A program made the position numbers and the translations under genes. This document shows, piece by piece, positions 33,015 through 43,689 of a DNA stretch of 64,000 nt. The DNA is taken from positions 5,952,001 through 6,016,000 of the forward strand of contig JBBPUQ010000001.1 of assembly GCA_038501195.1 (NCBI GenBank). The letters run 5' to 3'. Below the pieces are notes generated by a model. It did no database searches. It saw only the letters and a list, made by a program, of their open reading frames with translations, and was not told the DNA's origin. Within the stretch, counting starts at the first letter, position 1. Each line of letters begins with the position of its first letter. This stretch comes from Nemania diffusa. Its lineage: Eukaryota > Ascomycota > Sordariomycetes > Xylariales > Xylariaceae.

Positions 33015-35523
33015 TTTATTTTTTAATATAATAAAAAAATAAAAACATTTATAAAAAAACTTTTAGTTTAAAAACTATTTAAATATTTAATTATAAAAAT
33101 AAATCACTATTTTAATAATTTTAAGCTATAAATATTAAAACAGTTTTATATTTATTTTTATAGCTTTAGTTTTTTTTTTAATAAATTATTTAATATATTT
33201 AATGCTTTTATTTTATATTTATATATATAATATAAAAAGTTTTATTTATATATTGTAATTTTTTTAAAACTATTTTTTAAAAACTAAACTTTTAATAATT
33301 TTTTTATTTATTTTTATTATAACTATTTTTAATTATTAATATATTTTGATTTAATTTAAAAAATATAATAATATTTTTTAAATATAATAATAAAATCAAT
33401 TTTTAAAATAATAATTAAAACAAATATTTAAAAATTAATTTATAATAAATATAAAACTTATAAAACTTTTATAACTTTTTATAAAAATATAAAAATTAAT
33501 AGTAATTTTTTTTTTTTATTTTTATAAATATTTTTTTAAAAAATTTATTAATTTATTTTATAATCTTTTTTTTTATATATTTTTTATAATTTTTAATTTT
33601 AATTTAATTTTTTAATAATTTTTTAATTTTAATTTTAAAAACTTGATTTATTAAATAGTTTAAAAGTTTAATATTAAAATATTTTAATTATAAATACTAT
33701 TTAATTAAATCTTTTTTTAAAATATTTTTTTATATATATAAAATTATAAAGTTTTTTTTTATATAAAAAATATTATAATTAATTAATAAAAATAAATATT
33801 TAATTATAAACTAATTAAATTAATTTTAAAATTTATAAAAAATTAAACTATTAAATTAATATAAAATATTATTTATAAATTTATTATTTTATTAAATTTT
33901 TTATTTATTTAATATTTTTAAAAATATTAAATTAATAGTAATTTTTTTAATATAAGTTATATTATATAGCTTTATTATTTTTGATTTTTTTAATTTTTAA
34001 AATTTAATATTTATATTTTTATAAACTAAAATTAAAAAAATAAAGTTTTTAATATATATATAATTTTTTAAATTAATAATTTAAACATTATAAAATTGAT
34101 TTATTTTATTAAATATATATATATTAATATTTAAATTTAAAATAGTTAAATTTTTTAATAAATAAATTGTTTTATTATTATAAATAAAATATATAAATAT
34201 AATTTTTATTGCTTTTTTAACTAATTAAAAAGTTTTATTTGCTTTTTTTTTATTAACTTTTTATTTTTTGTTTTTAATTTTTTTTATTAGTTTTAAATTT
34301 TTAACAAAGTTTTTTTTAATTAAAGCTTTAATTTTTAAATTTACAAACTAATTATTAAAAACTAATTTAAAAAAAAAATATTAATATAATTATTAAAAAT
34401 AACAAATTATTTTATATATTATATAAAAAAAGCAATTTTTAAAATTAATATTTAATTTTAGCTTTTTTTAAAATATTAAAAATCTGTTTTTTTTTTTTTA
34501 AACTATTAAGTTTATTTAATTTTTTTTTTAAAGTTTTTTTTTATTTTAAAATTTTTTAATTTTATTAAAAACTTTGCTTAAATTTTTTTTTAACTTTTTA
34601 TTATTAAAAATAATAACAAAAAAAACTTTTTATTATTTTTTTAACTTTTAATAAAAGCTTTTAATAAAATATATATTTTTAAAATTTTGTTTTAATTTTT
34701 TTATATATTATTTTTTTGTTTTATATAGCTTTTAAATAATTAATTATTAAAGCAGTTATTTATTTAAATAAAATTATTAAAAAAGCTTTTTTTAAATCGA
34801 TTATTATAAAATAAATATTTTTAAAATTAAAATTGCTATATTTAATAGTTTTATTTATTATATTTATTTAAAAAAAAGTTTAAACTAATAAATTTTTAAA
34901 TATTTTATTAAAAAGCTTTTTTATTAAAATTATATATTTTTTTATAAGTTAATTTAAAAAAAAAGTGCTATATAGCTTTTTATTTTTTATAAAAAGTTAT
35001 ATTATTAATTAATAGATTTTTTATTTTTTATAATAATATATTTATATTTTTAAAAAATAGTAAAAATTATTTACTTTTGTAATTTTTTTATTTAATAGTA
35101 ATATTTGTTGTATTTTTTGCTTATATAAATATAAATATTTTAATTAATATTAAAAGTTATTTTTTTTTTAATTATAAAATTTATAACTTTTATAACAAAT
35201 TTATTATTGCTTTTTTTTACTTATAAAATTATAAATAAAACTTTTTATATTAATTTAAATTAATTTATAAAGTTATAAAAATAATTAATAAAATTAAATT
35301 TTAAAAACTTTATAATTTAAAAAGTTTTATTTTTATATTAAATAAACTTTTTAATTTTTAGTTATAATATTTTTATTAAAAACTTTTTATTTTATTAATA
35401 AAAGTTTTTTTACTTAATAAAAAAAATAAAATTATTATTAGCTATTTTATTTAATTAATTAAATTATTATTTTATTATAAATAGTTTTAGTTTTAAGCTT
35501 AAAAAATATATAAAACTTTTAAT
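33015..35523. mobile_element. Outer retrotransposon interior, right part
   Basis: About 2.5 kb, A/T-rich and T-biased like 24175-27080, ending at the right LTR. No coding frame survives. Confidence 0.7.
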
Positions 35524-35726
35524 TGTTAAAAATAAACTTTTTAAATTAATTAAATTGATTAATATTATTATTGTTATTATATATTACTGCTGTTTTAAAA
35601 GATTTTTTTCTAGCATATAAAATAAATACATAAATAGAACTTTTTGAAACAGAAAGTACCCCTTTCTAGTTAGAGCTTTCCAGTACCTAAAATACAGGGC
35701 CTAATTTACCCCCTATATATCTAACA
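35524..35726. repeat. Right LTR of outer retrotransposon (203 bp)
   Basis: Aligns with 23972-24174. The left half is mutated and the right half (AAACAGAAAGTACCCCTTTCTA onward) is well preserved, ending CTAACA before AATCT. Confidence 0.9.
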
Positions 35727-35899
35727 AATCTCGATTGGATATGCAACTATCTCTTAGCGCCGCACAATTGGAACTATCCCTTTAAGCGCCCATTCGGGTA
35801 GGTGCCTTAAAAGTGGAATGGCGGGGCTTTTTACATAACTAAATGTACCTAATCAAAGTGGACATGAATACCTACTACATAAGCCTCAGGGAAGCATTT

Positions 35900-35979
35900 T
35901 GTTAGAAAAAACCACTGCGCCAAAAGTTTGGCGTGACTGGTCAATTATTGGTCTTCTTCCTAAAGGTGTATTTCTAACA
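35900..35979. repeat. 80-bp LTR-like or fold-back unit TGTTAGAAA...TTTCTAACA
   Basis: The ends TGTTAGAAAAA and TATTTCTAACA are the same as those of the 203-bp LTR family. The middle, which holds CCAAAAGTTTGGCG and a GGTCAATTATTGGTC hairpin, is different. No target duplication is visible. It may be an LTR fragment of another family, with the following CACCCCCGCAGCTG as internal sequence. Confidence 0.4.
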
Positions 35980-36269
35980 CACCCCCGCAGCTGTTGCAAT
36001 ATAGCTATATTGTAAGAGCTGGTTCTACCACTTCCTTTTACTTAGTGCACGTATTGGCATTCTAAGGAGGTCAAAGTGGATTTGTGTTGGATTTGGGCCC
36101 TGTGCCCTGTGACCTTTATACAAGCCTAAGGATCACTTGTGGAGTGCTCGCTTACGCGATCACCTGGTTAGATAAATAATGGCTTACAGTAGCTAGTGCA
36201 GTAGCTGAAATCGGTTATATAAAAAAAATTTGTTAACTAAATGCTTTATATATATATTTAATTAATATA

Positions 36270-38680
36270 AAAATTATAAATTATTTTATAAAATAAAAGT
36301 TTAAAAAATTATAAATTATTTTATAAAATAAAAGTTTTAAAAATTATATTATTAATTTAAAAATTTTTATAATAAAAATTTTAAATTTTTTAAAAATTAA
36401 TTATATAATTAATAATAACATTAATATTTTAATATTTTGAAAAAATAAAAAAATAAAAAATTTTATTGTTATTATTATTTATATAATTAATTTTTAAAAG
36501 ATTTAAAATTTTTATTATAAAATTATAATTAATATTATATAAATTAATAAATAATTAAATTTTTAAAGTTTTTATTTATATAAAATATTTAAAATATATT
36601 ATATTAATATTAAATTTTAATATATTAAAAATTATTTATTTATATTATATATAATTTAATATAAATGTTTTATTTAAAAAGTTTTATAATAATATATAAT
36701 TAATTAAAACTTTTTATAAAAATATATTTATTAAAATTAAATAAATATATATATTATTTTATTATTTATTTAAAATTTTATTTAAAAAAATTTATTATAA
36801 TATAAATAAAAAAATAATATTATAAATAATTATAAAAGTTTTACATAATATAATTTAATTAAATAAGTTTATAGTTATTTTATTTTTTATATTGAAAATT
36901 ATTTAAAAAATAAAAAATATATATAAAACTATAAAAATATTAAAAAAATATTTATATAATAATTAATATTAAATAAATTATATAAATTAAAAATAAATTA
37001 ATATTATTATATAAAATAAAATTATAATATAAAAAAATATAAAAATTATATAAAACTATATAAAATTTTTATCATTAAAAATTATAATATTATAAATAAT
37101 GTAATAAATAAATTAATTAAATTTTATTATATATAAATTAAATTATTGTTAAATTAATAACTTAATAAAACTTGTATATATATACTAAGTATATATAATT
37201 AAAACTTAAACTAGAACTTTTATTAAATAATTAAATAAATAAAAAATATAAAAACTTATTAAAATTTATAAACTTTATAAGTTATATATACATATATATA
37301 TAAATAACTTGCGTACAACTATTTTAGTTATATTTCTTTTTAGAAAATATATATATAAATTAATATAAAACTTTAAAATTTAAAAACAAACCTTAAATCT
37401 TATAAATTACTTTAAATCTTTTTATATATATATACGTAAAAAGTTCTATTAACAATTATATTATTAATAAAAAGTTATATTTAATTTATTATATTAAAAA
37501 AATAACTTTTTATATAATTTCTTTTAAATTATTAAATAATTATAATTTTAATATAAAAATAAATTAAAAAACTATTTATATTTATTAATAATTAATATTT
37601 TATATTAAAAAGAGTTAATAATTATATTTTAATTATATAATTAAAATAATAAAATATAATTATTATATTTAATATATTTTTTTAAATAATTAAATATAAT
37701 TAAAATAAATATATTAATAATTTAAAATATATTTTAATTTATATAATATAATTTAAATTTATATAATTAAATAAAACTTTTTTAATTTAAATTTATATAA
37801 AAAAATAAAACAATATATTTAAATTATATAATAAATTTAAATTAATTATATAAAATTATATAAATAATAATAATTTATTATAATTTTAAAACTATTATTA
37901 ATTTAAAATTATAATATATATATAAAATTATAAAATATTTTTTAAATATATATATAATTATATAATAAATTAAATTATAAATATTATTATTAAAAATTAA
38001 ATATAAAAATATTTATATATAATTTATATTTATAATATATTAAAAAAAATTATAAAATTTATAATTATAAAATTTAAATAAATAATTTCTTTTTATTTAA
38101 TAAATATAAATTAATTAATTTTAATTAATTTTAATATATAAAATTATTTTTAATAATATATTATTTAATAAATTTAAAATATATATATTATTTTTATTTA
38201 TTAATTTAAAATATTATATAATTTATTAATTATTATATAAATTTAAAAAATAATAAAAAATATTATTAAAATGTTAAATATATAAATATAATAATAAATT
38301 AATAATATATAATAAAAACTATATTATATATTTTTAAATTTAAATTATATAAAAACTTTTATTTTTATAAATAAAATATTTATATATAATATAAATTTTA
38401 CTATTTAAATTAATTTTATAATTATATTAATTAATAAAAGCTATATAAAAACTATTTTTATAATTAAAACTAATATTATTTATTAAAATTTAATTAAATA
38501 TAAATAATTTATATATAATATAATTTATATATTTAATTATATTATTATATTTAATATAATTTTTTAAAAAGTTATTTATATAATAAAATTATTAATTATA
38601 TTATTAACTATAGATTTAAATATTAAATATATATAATTAAAACTTAAATTAAAACTTTTATTAAATATATATATATATAA
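36270..38680 (+). mobile_element. Deleted, heavily mutated copy of the nested retrotransposon
   Basis: Aligns in the same orientation with about 29890-32370, then after a deletion with the LTR segment near 32740-32800. Examples: ATAACATTAATRTTTTAATA near 36420 and 30010, and AATATTTTATATTAAAAA near 37610 and 31030. G and C are almost gone. It carries the solo LTR at 37147-37454. Confidence 0.75.
37147..37454 (+). mobile_element. Solo LTR (308 bp) with ATTAT duplication
   Basis: Starts TGTTAAATTAATAAC, ends CTATTAACA, flanked by ATTAT at 37142-37146 and 37455-37459. Same length as the LTRs at 27086 and 32702. It is less mutated than the surrounding relic, which points to later arrival. The homologous uninterrupted site is at about 30880-30890. 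Confidence 0.88.
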
Positions 38681-38937
38681 TTTTATTAATAAATAAAAAA
38701 TTAAAATTAAAATTAATTTAAAATATTTTTATTATTATTTTAAATAATGTTTAATTTTATTATATTTATAAATATATTAAACTTTTTAAAATATTAAAAT
38801 ATTATTTTATATTATAAATAATTTTAAATAAAACTTTAAAATTTTTATAAAATAAAAAAAACTATAAATTAAATATAATATAATAATAATATATAATTAA
38901 TGATATATATTATATTAAATTAAAATTAAAAACTAAA

Positions 38938-39120
38938 TGATGCAATCTTACATAGGGACAGGTCATTGAGTGGGTTTGCCACTGCAAGGCAACCGCACAG
39001 CACCTGCCCCACGCCCCACACACACACATTCTAGACTTAGGTAGAATTGTAGCTTTAAGAAAAATTCCTTTTTCATTTCTAATACAACTACTTTTTCTAC
39101 CCATACCTATGGAGCACTAT
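38938..39120. other. Unmutated 180-bp island inside A/T block
   Basis: GC-normal sequence (GACAGGTCATTGAGTGGG, CACGCCCCACACACACACA) interrupts A/T-rich DNA. Its flanks are collinear with about 59060-59230, where no such island exists, so it looks inserted. No inverted ends, RNA fold or protein is recognised; the 64-codon minus-strand frame has no support. Confidence 0.5.
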
Positions 39121-39335
39121 ATCACTAAATTTATAATATATATAAAAAATATATATATATAATTATATTAATATTTTTTTAAATTTAAATTTTTAAATTT
39201 TAAAAAATAAAAACATAAATTATAATAAACTTTTTAAATATTTTAAAATTAATATAGTTTTAAATAATAATATAAAATATAATTTTAATATTTTTAAATA
39301 ATAATTACTTTATTAATAAAAAATATATTTATAAT

Positions 39336-39545
39336 AAGTGCAATCAAGGGTAGTTAAGTAAAGTAGTAGTAAAAAGTGAGATATAGATTGAATAAAGGAA
39401 AGGACCCGCAGCAATTCCTAAGACCTAAGGTCTAGGTGTGTGCGTGGATCTTTGTGGGTTCCTATAAGTCCCCGTGGGTCTTTATTTAATCTATAGGTGT
39501 ATGCAAGTGTTAACTAGTATAGCTTACTTTTGAGGTGCGTCACTT
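39336..39545. other. Second unmutated 210-bp island inside A/T block
   Basis: Ordinary-composition sequence containing AAGACCTAAGGTCT, an imperfect palindrome, and GTGGGTTCCTATAAGTCCCCG. No gene or terminal repeat is identified. Confidence 0.4.
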
Positions 39546-40997
39546 TTATATAAGCTTTTTTGTTTAAAACTTTTAAAAGCTTTTTATTAATTTATTAAAA
39601 CAATAATAAGTTTTTTTTTATATTAATAAAATTTATATAAACAATTAAAATATTATAATAAAAATAATAAAAAAAAATATTTAAATAAATATTTAAATAT
39701 TTATATTTATAATATTTTTTTATTAATATAAAAATATAATTAAAAGCTTTATTAATATAAAATAACATTTTTTATAATATTTTAGTTTTTTAATAATTTT
39801 TTATTAATATTAAATATAATAAAAACTTTATTTAAAAAATTATAAAAATGTTTATAAAAAATAAAAATAAAAGAAAAAGTTTTTTTTAAAGTTTATTATT
39901 TTATATAATAAACTTTTTTTAAATTTATTAAGTATTATTTAAAAATTTAAATAATTTATAATTTATAATTTATAATTTAATAAATAAAAGTTTTTAAATT
40001 TATATAAATAATTTATAATTTTATTATTTTTTTATAATTTTTTTAATTATTGTTTATATATTTTTATTATAAGTTTTAAATTTAAATTATAATATAAAAA
40101 ACATTATTAAAAATAATTTTTTTTTATAAAAATATATTAAATTTAAATTTTATATTTTAAAATTTTAATATAAATTTAAAAATTATTTATAAAATGTTTA
40201 TTTATATAATTATTATAAACTACACTTATATTTAAACAAATAAATCCTAGAAATAGTTAATGCATAAAGTATAGTTAATAAATAGCTAAAGTAGCTAAGT
40301 AGATCTTATTATTTGCTTAAAACAATAGACCTACTATAGGTTAAATAAAGTAGTAAATATAAAAAAAAAGAAGTAATAAATAAAAAAGCACTTATATAAA
40401 TATGTTAATTTAACTTAAAAAGTTAAGTTTATTTCTTAGTTTTTTTAACCTTAGTTTTTTTTTAAAAATATATAATATTATTTAATTTTTAAACCTATTG
40501 CTAATATTACATTTATTACAATAATTATTTAATTGTATAAATAATAATTTATAATAATTAATATAATTATTAAAATTAATAATAAAAAAAATTTATTAAT
40601 TAAATGTTTTATATATATATTTAATTAATATAATAATAATATTAAAACTTTATATTTATTGTTAAAAATTATATATAATTTTATTAAATAAAATTACTAT
40701 ATTAAAAGTTTAACATAATTAATTAATTATTAGTTTTTTTTAAAAAAAAAAATATTTTTAATATATTTTATTAATATTATAAATAAATAAAATATATATT
40801 TAATATTTAATTATTAAATAATATTAACATAATTATATATTAATAAGTTATATTAATATTATTTAATTATTAAAACATAGTTATATTAGTATTATTTAAC
40901 AATTTAATATCAGGTGCATATTTTGTTTGTTTATAATATTTAAAAATACCTGTTACTCCACTTTTAAGTCACCTAGCCGAGTAGGCGCTTAAAGGGA

Positions 40998-42118
40998 TAG
41001 GTTTGTGTATTAAAAAGGGCTAATTGCTAATGTAAATTGCGTGTGTGTGTATTCTAGCTGGTCCCGGACCAGCCACAACGCAGAGCACGTATAAACCTTA
41101 ATACAGAATAGTAAATGCTAAGCCATCAGTACCTCTATCATTGGCTAGCTGGCCTAGGTCGAGTTAAACGCCCTTGGCGCGCGGCTACTAGCCACAGACA
41201 CCGTCTCAACCTGGAGGGATACTAAAACGAACTAGGAAAACTGGCGGTGTGGTCTGTAGTCGTACAGAAACGAGCTAAAACTGTAGTGATCTCATTACTT
41301 CCTACACTTTCCTGTTACTTTTTACACCTGCCCCCCTGTCTTATCCTTTAAGACGCTACATGTTTAGCTCAGTTGTAATATACCTAGTCGTATCAACGTC
41401 GAAATGGCTAAGTTTAGATTGTTTTTAAGCTACTGTTTATGTGATATCGTGGTTGAAGTTGTAACTTACAAGTACGTTTATACTATGGTAGCTCCTACTA
41501 ATATTTCGGACCTGCGTTAATTCCCTTTACGAATTGGGTAGTAATAAAGGCGATTAGGGTAGGGTAGTTACTAAAAGCGGGTTTAAACTTCTCTACGAAT
41601 AGTGAAATAAGGGTCGGGACCGAGATTTGCACTTCATTGTAGCATTACACCCCCTATTCCGCCATCAACCACTCACGCTGGCTGTCGGTGCGCCGCGGGG
41701 ACTAGTCCGCCATGATGTTGGCGCTTACGAGACGGTGGTGGCAAAGGTTGTTCCTATGCGTAGAGCAGGAGTCACGGTCGGTCACCACTATAGATGGTTG
41801 CCTCACTTACTGCCACCCTTCGCCGCCCTGCACACACACATAGAGAATTCTCTCGCAGGATATTTCCTAACACTTTCCCTTCCCTCCTCATATGTAGATT
41901 TTACGTACCATATAGCCTCATCACCCTGAAGCCATGTATATAGCGTATGTGGCAAGTACTTTATAGGCATTTTGACTTGCTAAAGCTTAGATCTTTCAGG
42001 TGAGCTAAGGTACGCTATTATCAGCTTGTGTGTATACTTGTACGGTTAAGACCAAGTTACCGTAACTGCAGGGTTGGTAATTACTTAAGTATCCTAATAT
42101 TTAGTATTAGTATTAGTA
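40998..42118. other. Gene-free GC-normal stretch
   Basis: About 1.1 kb of ordinary composition after the TIR element. It has a CTGGTCCCGGACCAG palindrome at about 41058 and a 100-codon open frame at 41627-41929 with no recognisable product and no splice context, which I do not call a gene. It may be old repeat or former intergenic DNA. Confidence 0.45.
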
Positions 42119-42302
42119 TCCCTCTAAACGCCCACTCGACACAGTGACATAAAAGCGAGATAGCGAGGCCAAACGTTATTTGCATACACCTAATGAAACT
42201 ATTATCGGAGCATGATTTTAAACTTTTATTGGGTATCTATAAATAAGTTTGGCCTTATAATTCGACTTTATTGTCACAATGCCGAGTGGACGCTTAAAGT
42301 GA
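42119..42302. mobile_element. 184-bp MITE, TA target duplication
   Basis: The inverted ends TCCCTCTAAACGCCCACTCG and TCACTTTAAGCGTCCACTCG continue inward to GAGGCCAAAC and AAGGCCAAAC. TA flanks both sides (42117-42118 and 42303-42304). No coding capacity. It belongs with the elements at 19699 and 35777. Confidence 0.75.
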
Positions 42303-42993
42303 TAGAAATAGGAGCTATTTAACTGGTATTTTACTAAGACAAACTAGTCCGAGACGACCATTCCAGGGTTCCTACTAGAGGCTAGGTAGGCATGTCCTCC
42401 ACACCAATTCGATTGATTTGTATCAAGTTTTCAAGAGTCCCCTAGATTGGCAATGCGATTATGATCTAAGCCTCTAGGGCGTGGAGTGTGCCTTAGGCGA
42501 TCCGTCTCAATGCTAGTTTGTATCAAGTTCCTCGTGTGGATTCCCCAACATTTTCCGCCTTGGGGGCGATGGGGCTAGATTGCTTCTTCACAGCCACTCA
42601 ACAGTAACCGATTGGTCATTCATTTACGCAAGCGGAAGTTGGGGTCTGAGATAAAACGAGGTAGTCTTATGGGTATGATACAATAACCACATCTTGTACC
42701 ACATAATGCATCCTTCTTAGTTACTTGATATCTAGATGACATGAACACGATGGAGAGTTAACAGTTGCATCTGTATTAGAGCCAAATTACGGTCACAATG
42801 ACTCAATGCTTGGCAAGATAATCCCTATTAAATTCTAATGATGGCCTGTCCTGTTGTGTAAATTTTGGGCATTCGTATCCTGATCTAACCTCGTATACTC
42901 AACAATAACAATTACGCTACTCTTTCAAGCGCTCCGAAGGAATTATTTTTCGAATATCTAAACTAGGCTTAGAGAAGCGCTCGCAAGCAAACC
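42303..42993. other. Presumed promoter region of the DUF3433 gene
   Basis: This 690-base gene-free stretch lies upstream of the ATG at 42994. An in-frame TAG at 42970 bounds the coding region. TTTGTATCAAGTT occurs twice (about 42417 and 42519). No clear TATA box. Confidence 0.45.
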
Positions 42994-43043
42994 ATGTGGC
43001 GGCCTTTATATCTCCGGCTCCATGTCTTGGCCACTTTTAACAT

Positions 43044-43689
43044 CAGCACTCCCTACAGGTAAAACAATACTTTGACTGCTTGACAGATAACTTGACTAAC
43101 CAAAGCACAAATAAAAGGTTTGAATTTATTTGCAAGAAAATTAAAGATTTCTTATTTTATTTGTGTTTGCTGGTTATTTTTAAATAACTTTTTCTTTTAA
43201 ATTTTTTTTATAATTTTTTTTATAAAAAAAAGCTATTTAAAAAATGTAATACTTTTTTATTTAAATAATAGTTTATTTTAAAATTTATATTAATTAATTA
43301 ATAAAAACTTTTTTTTATTTAATAAACTTATTTATTTATTTAATATTAATTTAATTATAACTTTTTAAATTAATTTTTTTTTTATTATATAATTTTTATA
43401 ATTTTTAATTTTTAATTTTTAATTATTTATAACTTTGTATATTTTATTTATAGCTTTAAAATATTATTAGATTTATATTTAATATAACTAAATTTATTTA
43501 ATAATATTATTTTTGTAATAGCGCTGCTTTTTTTTAACACTTGATTTATTTGATTTATTTAATTAAATAACTATTTAAATCAAACAATAGATTTAACTAA
43601 ACAAGTCAAATAAGCGCTTTTTGCGATTAATCAAAGCAAATCATGTTAAAAGCCGTTTATTTGACTTGTTTTACCTGTGTTTAGCGCTG
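43044..43689. mobile_element. 646-bp hAT-like non-autonomous element in DUF3433 gene
   Basis: 24-bp inverted ends CAGCACTCCCTACAGGTAAA and CAGCGCTAAACACAGGTAAA (each followed by ACAA) are flanked by the 8-bp duplication TTTAACAT (43036-43043 and 43690-43697). CAG-type ends with an 8-bp duplication are the hAT hallmark. The interior is A/T-rich and non-coding, with a subterminal inverted repeat around CAAGTCAAATAA (43601-43671). The long open frame that seems to begin at 43621 starts inside this element, so that start is not genuine. Confidence 0.88.

Larger units (their letters stand above)
23972..35726. mobile_element. LTR retrotransposon (outer), RIP-degraded, with nested insertion
   Basis: LTRs at 23972-24174 and 35524-35726, 203 bp each, begin TGTTAGAAATA (TGTTAAAAATA on the right) and end CTAACA (TTAATA on the left). 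They align over their whole length with C/T and G/A differences, each copy being mutated at different ends. Internal sequence without the nested element is about 5.4 kb, a normal size for a Copia or Gypsy element. No open frame survives and I could not identify the tRNA primer site or the polymerase order, so superfamily and orientation remain open. The same LTR family occurs as the interrupted solo LTR at 1182-6170. Confidence 0.9.
35777..40997. mobile_element. 5.2-kb element bounded by TCCCTTTAAGCGCC inverted repeats
   Basis: Arms at 35777-35816 and 40958-40997 match in inverted orientation over about 40 bp (TCCCTTTAAGCGCC..., ...CTTAAAAGTGGA) with about five differences. TA stands at both outer edges (35775-35776 and 40998-40999). 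The arms are relatives of the MITE ends at 19699 and 42119. The interior mixes about 410 bases of ordinary sequence (35826-36235) with A/T-rich retrotransposon relic and small islands. No transposase frame is visible, so the interior is probably a smaller element enlarged by later insertions. Confidence 0.65.

Noticed and set aside
41627..41929. Open frame of 100 codons
   Set aside because: No family resemblance, no intron context, and surrounding DNA looks like intergenic or old repeat sequence.
43044..43689. The hAT-like element acting as an intron
   Set aside because: A donor-like CAG|GTAAAA lies in the left end and acceptor-like sites follow, but no pair I tried keeps the reading frame.
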